Positions 7,003 to 13,439 of a stretch of DNA of 20,465 bases are shown here, in pieces. Numbering within the stretch: the first letter of the stretch is position 1; the number at the start of each line of letters is the position of its first letter. The stretch covers positions 1-20,465 of the forward strand of contig CAYGWJ010000258.1 in NCBI GenBank assembly GCA_964353405.1, read 5' to 3'. Source of the DNA: JBGLNJ01 sp964353405. Its GTDB lineage: Bacteria; Chloroflexota; Anaerolineae; Fen-1058. The translations under genes and the position numbers were made by a program. The notes below the pieces were generated by a model, which was given only the letters and a program-made list of their open reading frames with translations, did not search any database and was not told the DNA's origin.

Positions 7003-7773
7003 ATGTCAATTTTCAAATATCAAATTTCAAAAGTATTCGCTCTAGTCGCTTTGCTGGCAATCGGACTGGCCATGGCCGTGCCAGCCGGGGCGCAAGACGG
7101 CGAGGTACGGCTTTCGCTCAGCAAGGCCTGGGGCTATTCGCTGGGCGGACAGATTCAGGGCTTGATGAATCTATCCGTCGCCGGGCCGAAGGACACAACC
7201 TCGGTGCGGTTCGAGTTGGACGGTGAGGAAATCACCACCGTGACCCATTCGCCGTTCTCCATCCAGTTCAACACCGACAAATACCCGCGAGGCTGGCACA
7301 AGTTCGGCGCCACCGTCCAGACCTCGGGCGGGCAGACACTAGAATCCAACACCCTCAGCGCCGAGTTCGTCTCGGCCGAGCAGGGCTGGCAGGCGGCGCA
7401 GCGCATCATTGTCCCACTTTTGGTGATTGTCGTCCTGGCGATGCTCATCAGTACGGGAGGGCAATTCCTCTTGAGCGGGCGAGGAAAGCAGCGTCCCGAG
7501 CCGGGCGCGCCTCGGCGCTATGGCATCGAGGGCGGCGCGATTTGTCCCAGGTGCGGCCGGCCTTTCGCCCGGCATTTCTTCAGCCCAAACTTGCTGGTGG
7601 GCAAGCTGGAACGCTGCCCGTACTGCGGCAAGTGGAGCGTCGTGGCGGCAGCTTCTCGTGAGGCGCTGACCGCTGCCCAGGCCGCTGAGGTCGAGGCCTC
7701 CAGATCCGCCGTGCCTGAGGCCAGTCCCGATGAAAAACTGCGCCGGCAGATCGAAGAGTCGCGCTACGAATAG
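7003..7773 (+). CDS. Signal-peptide, Ig-like, single-pass membrane protein with cytoplasmic zinc ribbon
   Basis: The 256-residue protein has no recognised name. Residues 1-30 are a signal peptide ending PAGA before QDGE. Residues 31-130 form an Ig-like beta-rich extracytoplasmic domain (TSVRFELDGEEITTVTHSPF...). A membrane helix covers about 135-157 (IIVPLLVIVVLAMLIS). A zinc ribbon follows with Cys181, Cys184, Cys205 and Cys208 (CPRCGRPF and CPYCGKW), and the tail is charged and helical. By topology the ribbon would face the cytoplasm. The start is four bases after the permease stop with a GGAAG site, so it is likely part of the exporter operon, perhaps as an accessory sensor or assembly factor (inference). 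The first dozen codons resemble the simple TTTCAAAT repeats seen elsewhere in the window. Confidence 0.8.
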   Translation: MSIFKYQISKVFALVALLAIGLAMAVPAGAQDGEVRLSLSKAWGYSLGGQIQGLMNLSVAGPKDTTSVRFELDGEEITTVTHSPFSIQFNTDKYPRGWHKFGATVQTSGGQTLESNTLSAEFVSAEQGWQAAQRIIVPLLVIVVLAMLISTGGQFLLSGRGKQRPEPGAPRRYGIEGGAICPRCGRPFARHFFSPNLLVGKLERCPYCGKWSVVAAASREALTAAQAAEVEASRSAVPEASPDEKLRRQIEESRYE

Positions 7774-7776
7774 AAT

Positions 7777-7805
7777 TTGCATCTTTGTGGTGACGGTGCT
7801 AAGAT
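7777..7805 (+). promoter_or_regulatory. Possible internal promoter before the 188-residue membrane protein gene
   Basis: TTGCAT (7777-7782) and TAAGAT (7800-7805) are spaced by 17 bases. The bases just before the -10 box read TGC, which is the TGn extended -10 element. It lies in the only sizeable gap (68 bases) of the exporter operon. Confidence 0.4.
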
Positions 7806-7841
7806 GATCGCGCAACCTCATTCCTCAGCAGGAGGCCCGAA

Positions 7842-8408
7842 ATGGACAGCGTCAAACGATTCTGGAGCGCCTTTAAAGACATTGCGATAGTGTTCTCGTT
7901 CGTCGTCAACTTTATTTTGATTTTGGTGGTGCTCGTTCTTCTGACGCAGTACATAACCATCAAGGACCAGGTCGGCGGGCTGGTCACCGGGCTGGATCGC
8001 TCATTTGCCAGCCTGGGCGAAGCGACGATCAGCACGACCATTCCGATCAATCAGCAATTGCCCGTCAAGTTTGACCTGCCGGTCAAGTTTGTCCTGCCGC
8101 TGAGTCAGGATACCACCGTGACGACTGTCGCGCCGACGCCCATCAACACCACGGTCAACCTGTCGCTCGGACAGTTTGGCCGTATTAACGCGCCTGTGAC
8201 GCTCAACTTGCCGACGGGCACGCAGCTCCGCATACGACTGAACCTGAACATCCCGGTGAGCACAACCGTAGGGGTGAACCAATCCATCCCGATCAAGTTT
8301 GACCAGTCCGCTCAGATCAAGCTCGGTCCGTCTGGCTTGAACCCGGTCGTGGCCCAACTGCGCGGGGTCGTCAGTCCCTATGTAGTCTTGATGCAGAAAC
8401 TGCCCTAA
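7842..8408 (+). CDS. Small membrane-anchored protein with repetitive beta-rich outer domain
   Basis: The 188-residue protein is not recognised. A cytoplasmic N-terminus (MDSVKRFWSAFKD) leads into one membrane helix at about residues 14-36 (IAIVFSFVVNFILILVVLVL). A low-cysteine extracytoplasmic part follows, rich in Val, Thr, Pro and Asn, with recurring short units such as LPVKFDLPVKFVLPL and IPIKFDQ plus INTTVNLSLG. The alternation suggests a regular beta structure or a fibre-like element. An excellent AGGAGG ribosome site precedes the ATG. It probably belongs with the upstream exporter genes, but the 68-base gap carries a possible separate promoter. It ends one base before a second parS-like site. 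Confidence 0.75.
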   Translation: MDSVKRFWSAFKDIAIVFSFVVNFILILVVLVLLTQYITIKDQVGGLVTGLDRSFASLGEATISTTIPINQQLPVKFDLPVKFVLPLSQDTTVTTVAPTPINTTVNLSLGQFGRINAPVTLNLPTGTQLRIRLNLNIPVSTTVGVNQSIPIKFDQSAQIKLGPSGLNPVVAQLRGVVSPYVVLMQKLP

Positions 8409-8424
8409 TGTTTCACGTGCAACA
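8409..8424. other. Second parS-like ParB binding site
   Basis: TGTTTCACGTGCAACA differs from the perfect parS palindrome by one base. Read on the other strand it is TGTTGCACGTGAAACA, which fits the Bacillus consensus TGTTNCACGTGAAACA. It occupies most of the 28-base gap between the membrane protein stop and the methyltransferase ATG, 2.47 kb from the first site. Confidence 0.75.
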
Positions 8425-8436
8425 ATTTTGAAACAA

Positions 8437-9333
8437 ATGTTCGAGTCCTCTCGCCCGGTCTGCGACTATGAAGGCAGCCGCTACAGCACCGAGTTTTGGA
8501 CCCAGGAGCGCGAGTACGAGGATCGCGCTGAGCGCATCGCGCTAAAGAAACTCTTGCCGCCGCGCGGCGGGACATTAATCGAGATCGGCGCAGGCGCGGG
8601 CCGCCTGGCCGATCTTTATTTGGGCTACGACCGGATCGTCCTGATGGACTATGCGCGCTCGACGCTGGTCGAGGCGCGCGAGCGAGTCATGGCTCGCTTG
8701 CCCGATCACGCCGCGCGTTTTCTTTTCGTCTCCGCCGACCTCTACGCCCTGCCCTTTGTGGATGGCTTGTTCGATACGGTGACGATGGTGCGCGTGATGC
8801 ACCATATCGCCGATGTGCCGGCGGCGCTGGCGGGCCTCGCGGCCACCCTCAAGCCCGGCGCGACCTTTATCCTCGAGTTCGCCAACAAGCGCAACCTTAA
8901 AGCGATTCTGCGCTACCTGGCCCGGCGACAGTCGTGGTCGCCCTTCGCGCCGGAGCCGGTCGAGTTCGTCAAGCTCAACTTTGATTTTCACCCGGCCTGG
9001 ATGGAGGCGCGCTTGCGCGAGGCTGGATTTAGTGTAAAAAATACACTTGAAGTCTCGTTCTTTCGGTGGGCGCTGCTCAAGCGGCTGATTCCCGCGCAGA
9101 CGCTCGCGGCGGCTGACGGTGCGCTGCAAGGCCTCGGCGCACTCGGGCAGTTGACGCCCAGCATCTTTCATCAATTGCAGTCGCCCGTCGCCCATTGCGT
9201 CGCTGCGTCGGGTGCATTCTTCCGTTGTCCGACGTGTAAGAGCGACAAGGTCGCCGAATCGCCTGACGCGGTGGCGTGTGGTCAGTGCGGGCGTGCATGG
9301 CCGGTGCGAGAGGGAATTTACGAGTTCAAGTGA
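8437..9333 (+). CDS. SAM-dependent methyltransferase with C-terminal zinc ribbon
   Basis: This encodes 298 residues from the ATG at 8437; a TTG at 8428 would add three. The class I methyltransferase core spans about residues 30-190. SAM motif I is TLIEIGAGAGRL (46-57), the acidic strand-2 end is IVLMDYA, motif III-like is VSADLYALPF, and VRVMHHIADVPAALAGL with LKPGATFILEFANK completes a Methyltransf_11-type fold. A helical region follows, then a C-terminal zinc ribbon with two Cys-x2-Cys pairs (CPTCKS and CGQCGR) ending WPVREGIYEFK, similar to Trm112/UPF0434 ribbons that usually occur as separate proteins. No clear ribosome site is visible; a parS-like sequence occupies that position. Its 3' end overlaps the convergent acetyl-CoA synthetase gene by 16 bases. 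Substrate unknown. Confidence 0.85.
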   Translation: MFESSRPVCDYEGSRYSTEFWTQEREYEDRAERIALKKLLPPRGGTLIEIGAGAGRLADLYLGYDRIVLMDYARSTLVEARERVMARLPDHAARFLFVSADLYALPFVDGLFDTVTMVRVMHHIADVPAALAGLAATLKPGATFILEFANKRNLKAILRYLARRQSWSPFAPEPVEFVKLNFDFHPAWMEARLREAGFSVKNTLEVSFFRWALLKRLIPAQTLAAADGALQGLGALGQLTPSIFHQLQSPVAHCVAASGAFFRCPTCKSDKVAESPDAVACGQCGRAWPVREGIYEFK

Positions 9334-11396
9334 ATCATCGGCGACATGCGTACATCTACCCCGACTGCACCTTGCCCCTCGTAGTAAACCATCAATGGGT
9401 TGATGTCCATTTCCATGATAGTCTCATCGGCGGCGACGAGTTCCGAAACGGCTACAATCACATCGGCCACAGCGGCTTTATCCGCGGGCGGCTGACCGCG
9501 CAGGCCGGAAAGCAATTTGCCCGCCAGCGTTTCTTCGATCATGGCCTCGGCCTCGCTGCGCGCCACGGGCGCCAAGCGGAAGCTCACGTCCTTCATCAAT
9601 TCCACGTACACGCCGCCGCTGCCAAACATCACCAACGGGCCAAACTGCGGATCGCGCACCGCGCCCACAATCACCTCGCGGCCGGGCCGGGCCATCGCCT
9701 GCACCATCACACCCTCGATGCGCGCATCAGGCCTGGCCTGTTTCGCGTTTTCCATCACGCGCTTGAACGCCGCGCGCACGGCTGACGCAGTTCGCAAGCC
9801 GACCTCGACGCCACCCACGTCGCTCTTGTGGCTAATGTCCGGCGACGCGATCTTGACCACCACTGGCAATCCTATTTCCTTTGCGATGCGCGCCGCTTCA
9901 TTCGCCGACCGCGCCAATTTTTGCGGCAGGGTCGGGATTGGAGATTGGAGATTGGAGATCGGAGATTGGACATTTGAAATTTGAAATTTGAAATTTGAGC
10001 TTTGAGGCGGAGCCTCCAGCCATTTGCGCCGCTTTACCATCGCAGCGAGCGCCCCTGCCGCACGTTCCGGGAAGGGAAAGAGTGGCAGCTCGGCCTGGCG
10101 CATGAACTCGACCGCCTCGGGCAGGCTCACGTCGCCGATCAGGCAGGTCATAATAGTTTTGTTATAGTCAGGGAGCGCCTGGAGGCGATGCACCACGCCG
10201 GCAATCTCTCGCACGATACGGACGGCGGGCACGAGCGCCTGCGGCACGTTGATGACGAGCACGGCATCCACGCCCGGGTCTTGCATCAGCGCATCGAGCG
10301 CGCGAGCATAGTCGTGCTCGTCCGCGCCGCCGAGCATGTCCACCGGGCCGGCGACATTGGCGTGCGGCTGCAAGAACTGGCGCAGGCAGAATTTGGTCTC
10401 TTCGGTCAGCCGGGCCAGGTGCATTCCATTGGTTTCTAGCGCGTCGGAGGCCATCGCGCCTGGCCCGCCCGCGTTCGTCAAAATCGCCACGCGCTCGCCG
10501 CGCGGCAGCGGCTGGTTCGCCAGTGAGATGGCGGCGTCGAATAGCGCTTCGAGGTGCGGGACACGCAGGATGCCCGCGTGATGGAACGCGGCGCGATAGG
10601 CGCTGTCGGTTCCGGCCAGCGCGCCCGTGTGTGAAGCGGCTGCCTGCCGCCCGGCGTCAGTATAACCGGTTTTGACGGCGACGATGGGCTTGCGCTCTGA
10701 AACGCGCCGCGCCACGTCCACAAAACGGCGCCCATCGTCCACACCTTCCAGGTACATGGCGATGACGCGCGTGTTGTCGTCGTCGGCCAGGCTTTCCAGG
10801 ATGTCGGTTTCGGTCAGGTCGGCCTGGTTTCCCAGCGTGACGATGCGGCTGAGGCCGATGCCCGCGCCGGAGGCCCAGTCAATCACGCCGCCGCACACCG
10901 CGCCCGATTGCGACACAAAGGTGATGACGCCAGGCTTGGGCATATCGGGCACAAAGGTCGTGTCCAGCATCGTGTGGGTATCAATCACGCCAATGCAGTT
11001 GGGGCCGATCAACCGGATGTTGTGCCGCCGCGCGATTTCGACCACGCGGTTTTCCAACGCCTCACCGGGCTGCCCGATTTCGGAAAAGCCGCCCGAGATG
11101 ATGACGGCGGCGTGAATGCCTCTTTGACCGACCTGCTCCATGATGTCGGGCGTGGCGGCGGCCGGGGCAATGATCACCGCCAGCTCGATTGGGTCTGGCA
11201 CGTCCAGGATCGAAGGGTAACAGCGCGCGCCCAGAATTTCATCGGCTTTGGGATTAACTGGGTAGACGGGGCTGGCGTAGCCATGCTGCAATAGATTGCG
11301 CAGTACTGCATAACCCAGCTTGGCCGGGTCGCGCGAGGCGCCGATGAGAGCAACGCCGTTGGGGTTGAAAAAGGAGGACAGAGCAGAGTCAGTCAT
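9318..11396 (-). CDS. ADP-forming acetyl-CoA synthetase (fused alpha-beta acyl-CoA ligase)
   Basis: The enzyme converts acetyl-CoA (or another acyl-CoA), ADP and phosphate to the acid, CoA and ATP, conserving energy during fermentation. The 692-residue protein has, in order: a CoA-binding Rossmann domain (residues 8-130, VALIGASRDPAKLGYAV), two succinyl-CoA ligase-like domains with the phosphorylated histidine His256 in AASHTGALAGTD, and a C-terminal ATP-grasp beta part from about 490 (VVVKIASPDISHKSDVGGVE...). Between them, residues 464-488 are translated from a simple DNA repeat (SNFKFQISNVQSPISNLQSP) where family members normally carry an LxEAEAxxLLxxYGIP helix. An AAAGG site precedes the ATG. 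The gene follows cooC and other genes on the same strand. The family call is firm; whether the modified linker allows full activity is unknown. Confidence 0.9.
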   Translation of the reverse strand: MTDSALSSFFNPNGVALIGASRDPAKLGYAVLRNLLQHGYASPVYPVNPKADEILGARCYPSILDVPDPIELAVIIAPAAATPDIMEQVGQRGIHAAVIISGGFSEIGQPGEALENRVVEIARRHNIRLIGPNCIGVIDTHTMLDTTFVPDMPKPGVITFVSQSGAVCGGVIDWASGAGIGLSRIVTLGNQADLTETDILESLADDDNTRVIAMYLEGVDDGRRFVDVARRVSERKPIVAVKTGYTDAGRQAAASHTGALAGTDSAYRAAFHHAGILRVPHLEALFDAAISLANQPLPRGERVAILTNAGGPGAMASDALETNGMHLARLTEETKFCLRQFLQPHANVAGPVDMLGGADEHDYARALDALMQDPGVDAVLVINVPQALVPAVRIVREIAGVVHRLQALPDYNKTIMTCLIGDVSLPEAVEFMRQAELPLFPFPERAAGALAAMVKRRKWLEAPPQSSNFKFQISNVQSPISNLQSPIPTLPQKLARSANEAARIAKEIGLPVVVKIASPDISHKSDVGGVEVGLRTASAVRAAFKRVMENAKQARPDARIEGVMVQAMARPGREVIVGAVRDPQFGPLVMFGSGGVYVELMKDVSFRLAPVARSEAEAMIEETLAGKLLSGLRGQPPADKAAVADVIVAVSELVAADETIMEMDINPLMVYYEGQGAVGVDVRMSPMIHLNS
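9935..10006. repeat. Simple tandem repeats (GGAGATT)n and (TTTGAAA)n inside the acetyl-CoA synthetase gene
   Basis: About 72 bases consist of four to five GGAGATT-type units followed by four TTTGAAA-type units, strikingly more AT-rich than the flanking gene. The tract is read in frame on the reverse strand as SNFKFQISNVQSPISNLQSP and a few further residues, without a stop. It lies at the junction of the ligase and ATP-grasp parts. Related tracts occur at 7003-7035 and 19653-19756. Confidence 0.85.
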
Positions 11397-11422
11397 CTGT
11401 TAAAAACCTTTCTTGTGTGAAA

Positions 11423-11472
11423 CGTAAAACGTGAAACGTAATCATCTGACGTTTTACGTTTCACGTTTTACG
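11423..11472. repeat. Perfect 19-bp inverted repeat built from ACGTTTTACGTTTC units
   Basis: The arms 11423-11441 (CGTAAAACGTGAAACGTAA) and 11454-11472 are exact reverse complements around a 12-base loop. The arms themselves are made of short GTAAAAC/GTGAAAC units. It sits in the 107-base gap upstream of the acetyl-CoA synthetase ATG. As RNA it would form a long hairpin, but the stem is AT-rich and lacks a flanking U-tract, so a classical terminator is not supported. Confidence 0.85.
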
Positions 11473-11473
11473 G

Positions 11474-11509
11474 GCAAGGCCCTACACTCGATTAAGCAAG
11501 GACCTACAC
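11474..11509. repeat. Two 14-bp direct repeats
   Basis: GCAAGGCCCTACAC (11474-11487) and GCAAGGACCTACAC (11496-11509) differ at one base and start 22 bases apart. The second overlaps the stop codon of the small cysteine-containing gene. They immediately abut the inverted repeat at 11423-11472. The 22-base spacing (about two helical turns) could suit a dimeric regulator, but no function is evident. Confidence 0.6.
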
Positions 11510-11776
11510 ACGGTAAAAATCCGGCTCGAACTTGACACGCTTCGCGTGCGGCCAGCCGTCGAGCGCTACGGCCTTCGAGTCCGCTGGGGCGAGTGTGAGC
11601 GTGTCTTCGCCTTCGGCAGAGATGATGTGCAGCGTCAAGAGTTCCGAGCCGTCGTCGTCCATGCTGGTGACGCAGGCACGCTCAGTGCCCTGGGGCGTGG
11701 TGACAAAGATGCCAAAGCAGCGTTCGCAGAACGACAGGCTGCCCGTGCACAGTCGGCGGTCAATCGTGATGCGCAT
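11504..11776 (-). CDS. Small cysteine-containing protein, ferredoxin-like start
   Basis: This encodes 90 residues from the ATG at 11776 (MRITIDRRLCTGSLSFCERC), chosen because GGGAGGAT sits just upstream. Longer upstream reading overlaps hepT further. Four cysteines lie in the first 40 residues, three of them in LCTGSLSFCERCFG. The opening (I.ID...C.G...C..C) resembles the start of ferredoxin-like electron carriers, but spacing does not match a standard 4Fe-4S motif. The rest is beta-rich, ending HAKRVKFEPDFYRV. It overlaps the end of hepT by 17 bases and lies between cooC/mntA-hepT and the acetyl-CoA synthetase gene. A metal or redox accessory role is only a guess. Confidence 0.7.
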   Translation of the reverse strand: MRITIDRRLCTGSLSFCERCFGIFVTTPQGTERACVTSMDDDGSELLTLHIISAEGEDTLTLAPADSKAVALDGWPHAKRVKFEPDFYRV

Positions 11777-12215
11777 ATCGATCCTCCCCGTCTGGAATAG
11801 CGCGAAGATAGTCATTGATCAACACGAAATATTGCTGATAGTTTTTCAGCAGCGGCTTGAGGGAGTAATACACAGACTCGTGCGAGAGTTTCTCATACAG
11901 GTGAACGAGGCGATTTCGCAACCCGGTCGTGCTGGCAAGGCGAGTCGCCAGGTCGCGCGGCAAAACATTCAACTCTGCCATCAGGGTGAAAGAGTGGTAA
12001 TAGCCCTGCGGCGCAGCGCGGCCCGCGTCCTCGATGACCAGTTGATTGATGTCGGTGGCGTATCCCACGACAAGCTCGATCAGCTTTTCAGCGGCATGAC
12101 GCTTGATGACATCGGCTCGGTATTCATCGAGCGTGATCGCGGCCAGCGGCCCCAGTTCATCTAGATGCTCGAGCAGAAAGGCCAGCTTTTGCCTGACCAG
12201 CGCTTTATCCAGCAT
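11760..12215 (-). CDS. hepT: HepT-like HEPN ribonuclease toxin
   Basis: This is the toxin of a type VII toxin-antitoxin pair. HEPN toxins cleave RNA, and the MntA partner blocks them by adding AMP to a tyrosine in the active site. The 151-residue all-helical protein has the Rx4HxY motif as R100-N-R-L-V-H105-L-Y107 in TTGLRNRLVHLYEKL, matching HepT. Catalytic Arg and His and the modifiable Tyr are all present. The ATG at 12215 lies inside the end of mntA (11-base overlap), behind a GAGGAA site, so the pair is translationally coupled with the antitoxin first. It also overlaps the next gene by 17 bases. Confidence 0.88.
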   Translation of the reverse strand: MLDKALVRQKLAFLLEHLDELGPLAAITLDEYRADVIKRHAAEKLIELVVGYATDINQLVIEDAGRAAPQGYYHSFTLMAELNVLPRDLATRLASTTGLRNRLVHLYEKLSHESVYYSLKPLLKNYQQYFVLINDYLRAIPDGEDRYAHHD

Positions 12216-12609
12216 GGCGCATTTCCTCGACGCGGCGATCCAGGTAGCGGCTCAAAGCCTGACGCAGAGGAGCCGTGTCCCAGAACTGGCGTCGCGCATA
12301 GAGCTTGAAATTTGCCCACGCCCACGGCTCACCCTCATACAACGCTTGCCCGTCAGCGACGTGATACATGAACAGAGGCTGCGCGTGATCGAGCACTCCC
12401 AGGTCAACCTCGGCCTCAAAGAGATGACACAGCGCGGACCCTATCTCGCCGCGCTCATGCAACGAGAGACGATGGGCGGGCACGATCGCCACATCCACAT
12501 CACTATCGGGATGCGTGCGCCCGTTGGCCTGCGAGCCGAACAACACGATCAGCTTGAGATCATGCTTTCTGGCGATAGGTTCGAGTTCCTGAGCCGAGGG
12601 AATATGCAT
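12205..12609 (-). CDS. mntA: MntA-like nucleotidyltransferase antitoxin
   Basis: The 134-residue minimal nucleotidyltransferase carries the GSx10DxD motif (Gly25-Ser26 to Asp37 and Asp39) in LFGSQANGRTHPDSDVDVAI and a third acidic residue near Asp69 in AEVDLGVLD. MntA proteins transfer AMP to the tyrosine of the HepT Rx4HxY motif and so neutralise the toxin. The C-terminal half (residues 90-134) is helical and longer than in the shortest MNT proteins. The gene starts 7 bases after the cooC stop with a GAGG site, so it may be read from the cooC transcript. Gene order mntA-hepT and the overlap are standard. Confidence 0.87.
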   Translation of the reverse strand: MHIPSAQELEPIARKHDLKLIVLFGSQANGRTHPDSDVDVAIVPAHRLSLHERGEIGSALCHLFEAEVDLGVLDHAQPLFMYHVADGQALYEGEPWAWANFKLYARRQFWDTAPLRQALSRYLDRRVEEMRHAG

Positions 12610-12616
12610 GTGCGCC

Positions 12617-13390
12617 TCACGCGGGACGCTTCAACTTGTCCGCAATCCCACGCGCTGCCTCGGCCAGCTTGGGCGCAGCATCGTATACGGCAATGCCGCG
12701 GCGGTCGGCGTCGCCGGCAGCTTCGTCGAAGGGCAGGTGGCCGATGAATTTCAATCCGTCCGCACTCGACTTGACGAATTCGAGTTCTGACTCGTCATGG
12801 ACTTTGTTGGCGACCAGGTACACGGTCTTGACGCCTATTTCGGCGGCGAGTTGCTGGATGCGATGCGCCGTATCGAGGCTGCGGCGGCCCGGCTCGGCCA
12901 CGGCGATAAAGGCGTCCACTGCGCCCGCCGTGGCGCGGCCCAGGTGTTCCAGCCCGGCTTCCATGTCCATGATGAGCGTCTCGTTCTGATACAGCACCAA
13001 ATGCGTGACGAGCGCCTTGAGCATGGCCGACTCGGGACAGATGCAGCCCACGCCGCCGCCACGAATCGTCCCCAGCCGCAGCATCTTGATGCCGCGATGC
13101 GTCACGCTGAATCGCTCCGGCACATCGTCCACGCGCGGGTTGAGCTTAAAGTATCCGCCCACAGTGCCGGGCTTGGCCCCGGTGCGCTCCTCGATGAGGG
13201 CGTCCATCTCGGCAATGGGTTGTGACTTGGCCGCGAGTTCCGGCGGCAGGCCGAGGGCATTCGCCAGCGAGGCGGCCGGGTCAGCGTCAATCGCGATGAC
13301 CTTTTGACCTTGCCCCGCGTAGATGTAAGCAAGTAATGCGGCCAGCGTGGTCTTGCCTACGCCGCCTTTGCCCGCAATTGCAAGTTTCAT
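12617..13390 (-). CDS. cooC: CooC-type nickel-inserting ATPase for CO dehydrogenase maturation
   Basis: CooC is a MinD/ParA-family ATPase that dimerises and delivers nickel to the C-cluster of carbon monoxide dehydrogenase (or the A-cluster of acetyl-CoA synthase). The 257-residue protein starts at ATG 13390 behind AAAGGA. It has the deviant Walker A GKGGVGKTT (residues 7-15), the switch VIAIDADPAASL (31-42), a nickel-binding Cys-x-Cys in GVGCICPES (Cys116, Cys118), and MDMEAGLEHLGRAT followed by AEPGRRSLDTAHRI. The Cys-x-Cys pair and the GLEHLGR segment separate CooC from chromosome-partitioning ParA. No CO dehydrogenase gene is in the window. The nearby acetyl-CoA synthetase suggests a Wood-Ljungdahl-related locus. 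Confidence 0.9.
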   Translation of the reverse strand: MKLAIAGKGGVGKTTLAALLAYIYAGQGQKVIAIDADPAASLANALGLPPELAAKSQPIAEMDALIEERTGAKPGTVGGYFKLNPRVDDVPERFSVTHRGIKMLRLGTIRGGGVGCICPESAMLKALVTHLVLYQNETLIMDMEAGLEHLGRATAGAVDAFIAVAEPGRRSLDTAHRIQQLAAEIGVKTVYLVANKVHDESELEFVKSSADGLKFIGHLPFDEAAGDADRRGIAVYDAAPKLAEAARGIADKLKRPA

Positions 13391-13439
13391 GGTGAATCCT
13401 TTCCTCACAAACTGGACAAGTCGTCAGGATCAATCAACC

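Noticed and set aside
6156..7016. A 286-codon minus-strand frame, very rich in His, Asp, Gln and Arg
   Set aside because: It is antisense to the ABC permease, whose membrane segments are convincing; the composition is the usual shadow of hydrophobic codons.
9935..10006. CRISPR array
   Set aside because: The units are only about seven bases long with no spacers of regular length, and the tract is translated in frame.
11423..11472. Rho-independent terminator
   Set aside because: The stem is perfect but AT-rich, with no T-tract on either strand. Reading as a repeat element is better supported.
12617..13390. A ParA-type partition ATPase paired with the parS sites
   Set aside because: The deviant Walker A motif fits ParA, but the Cys-x-Cys pair in GVGCICPES and the GLEHLGRAT segment identify CooC.
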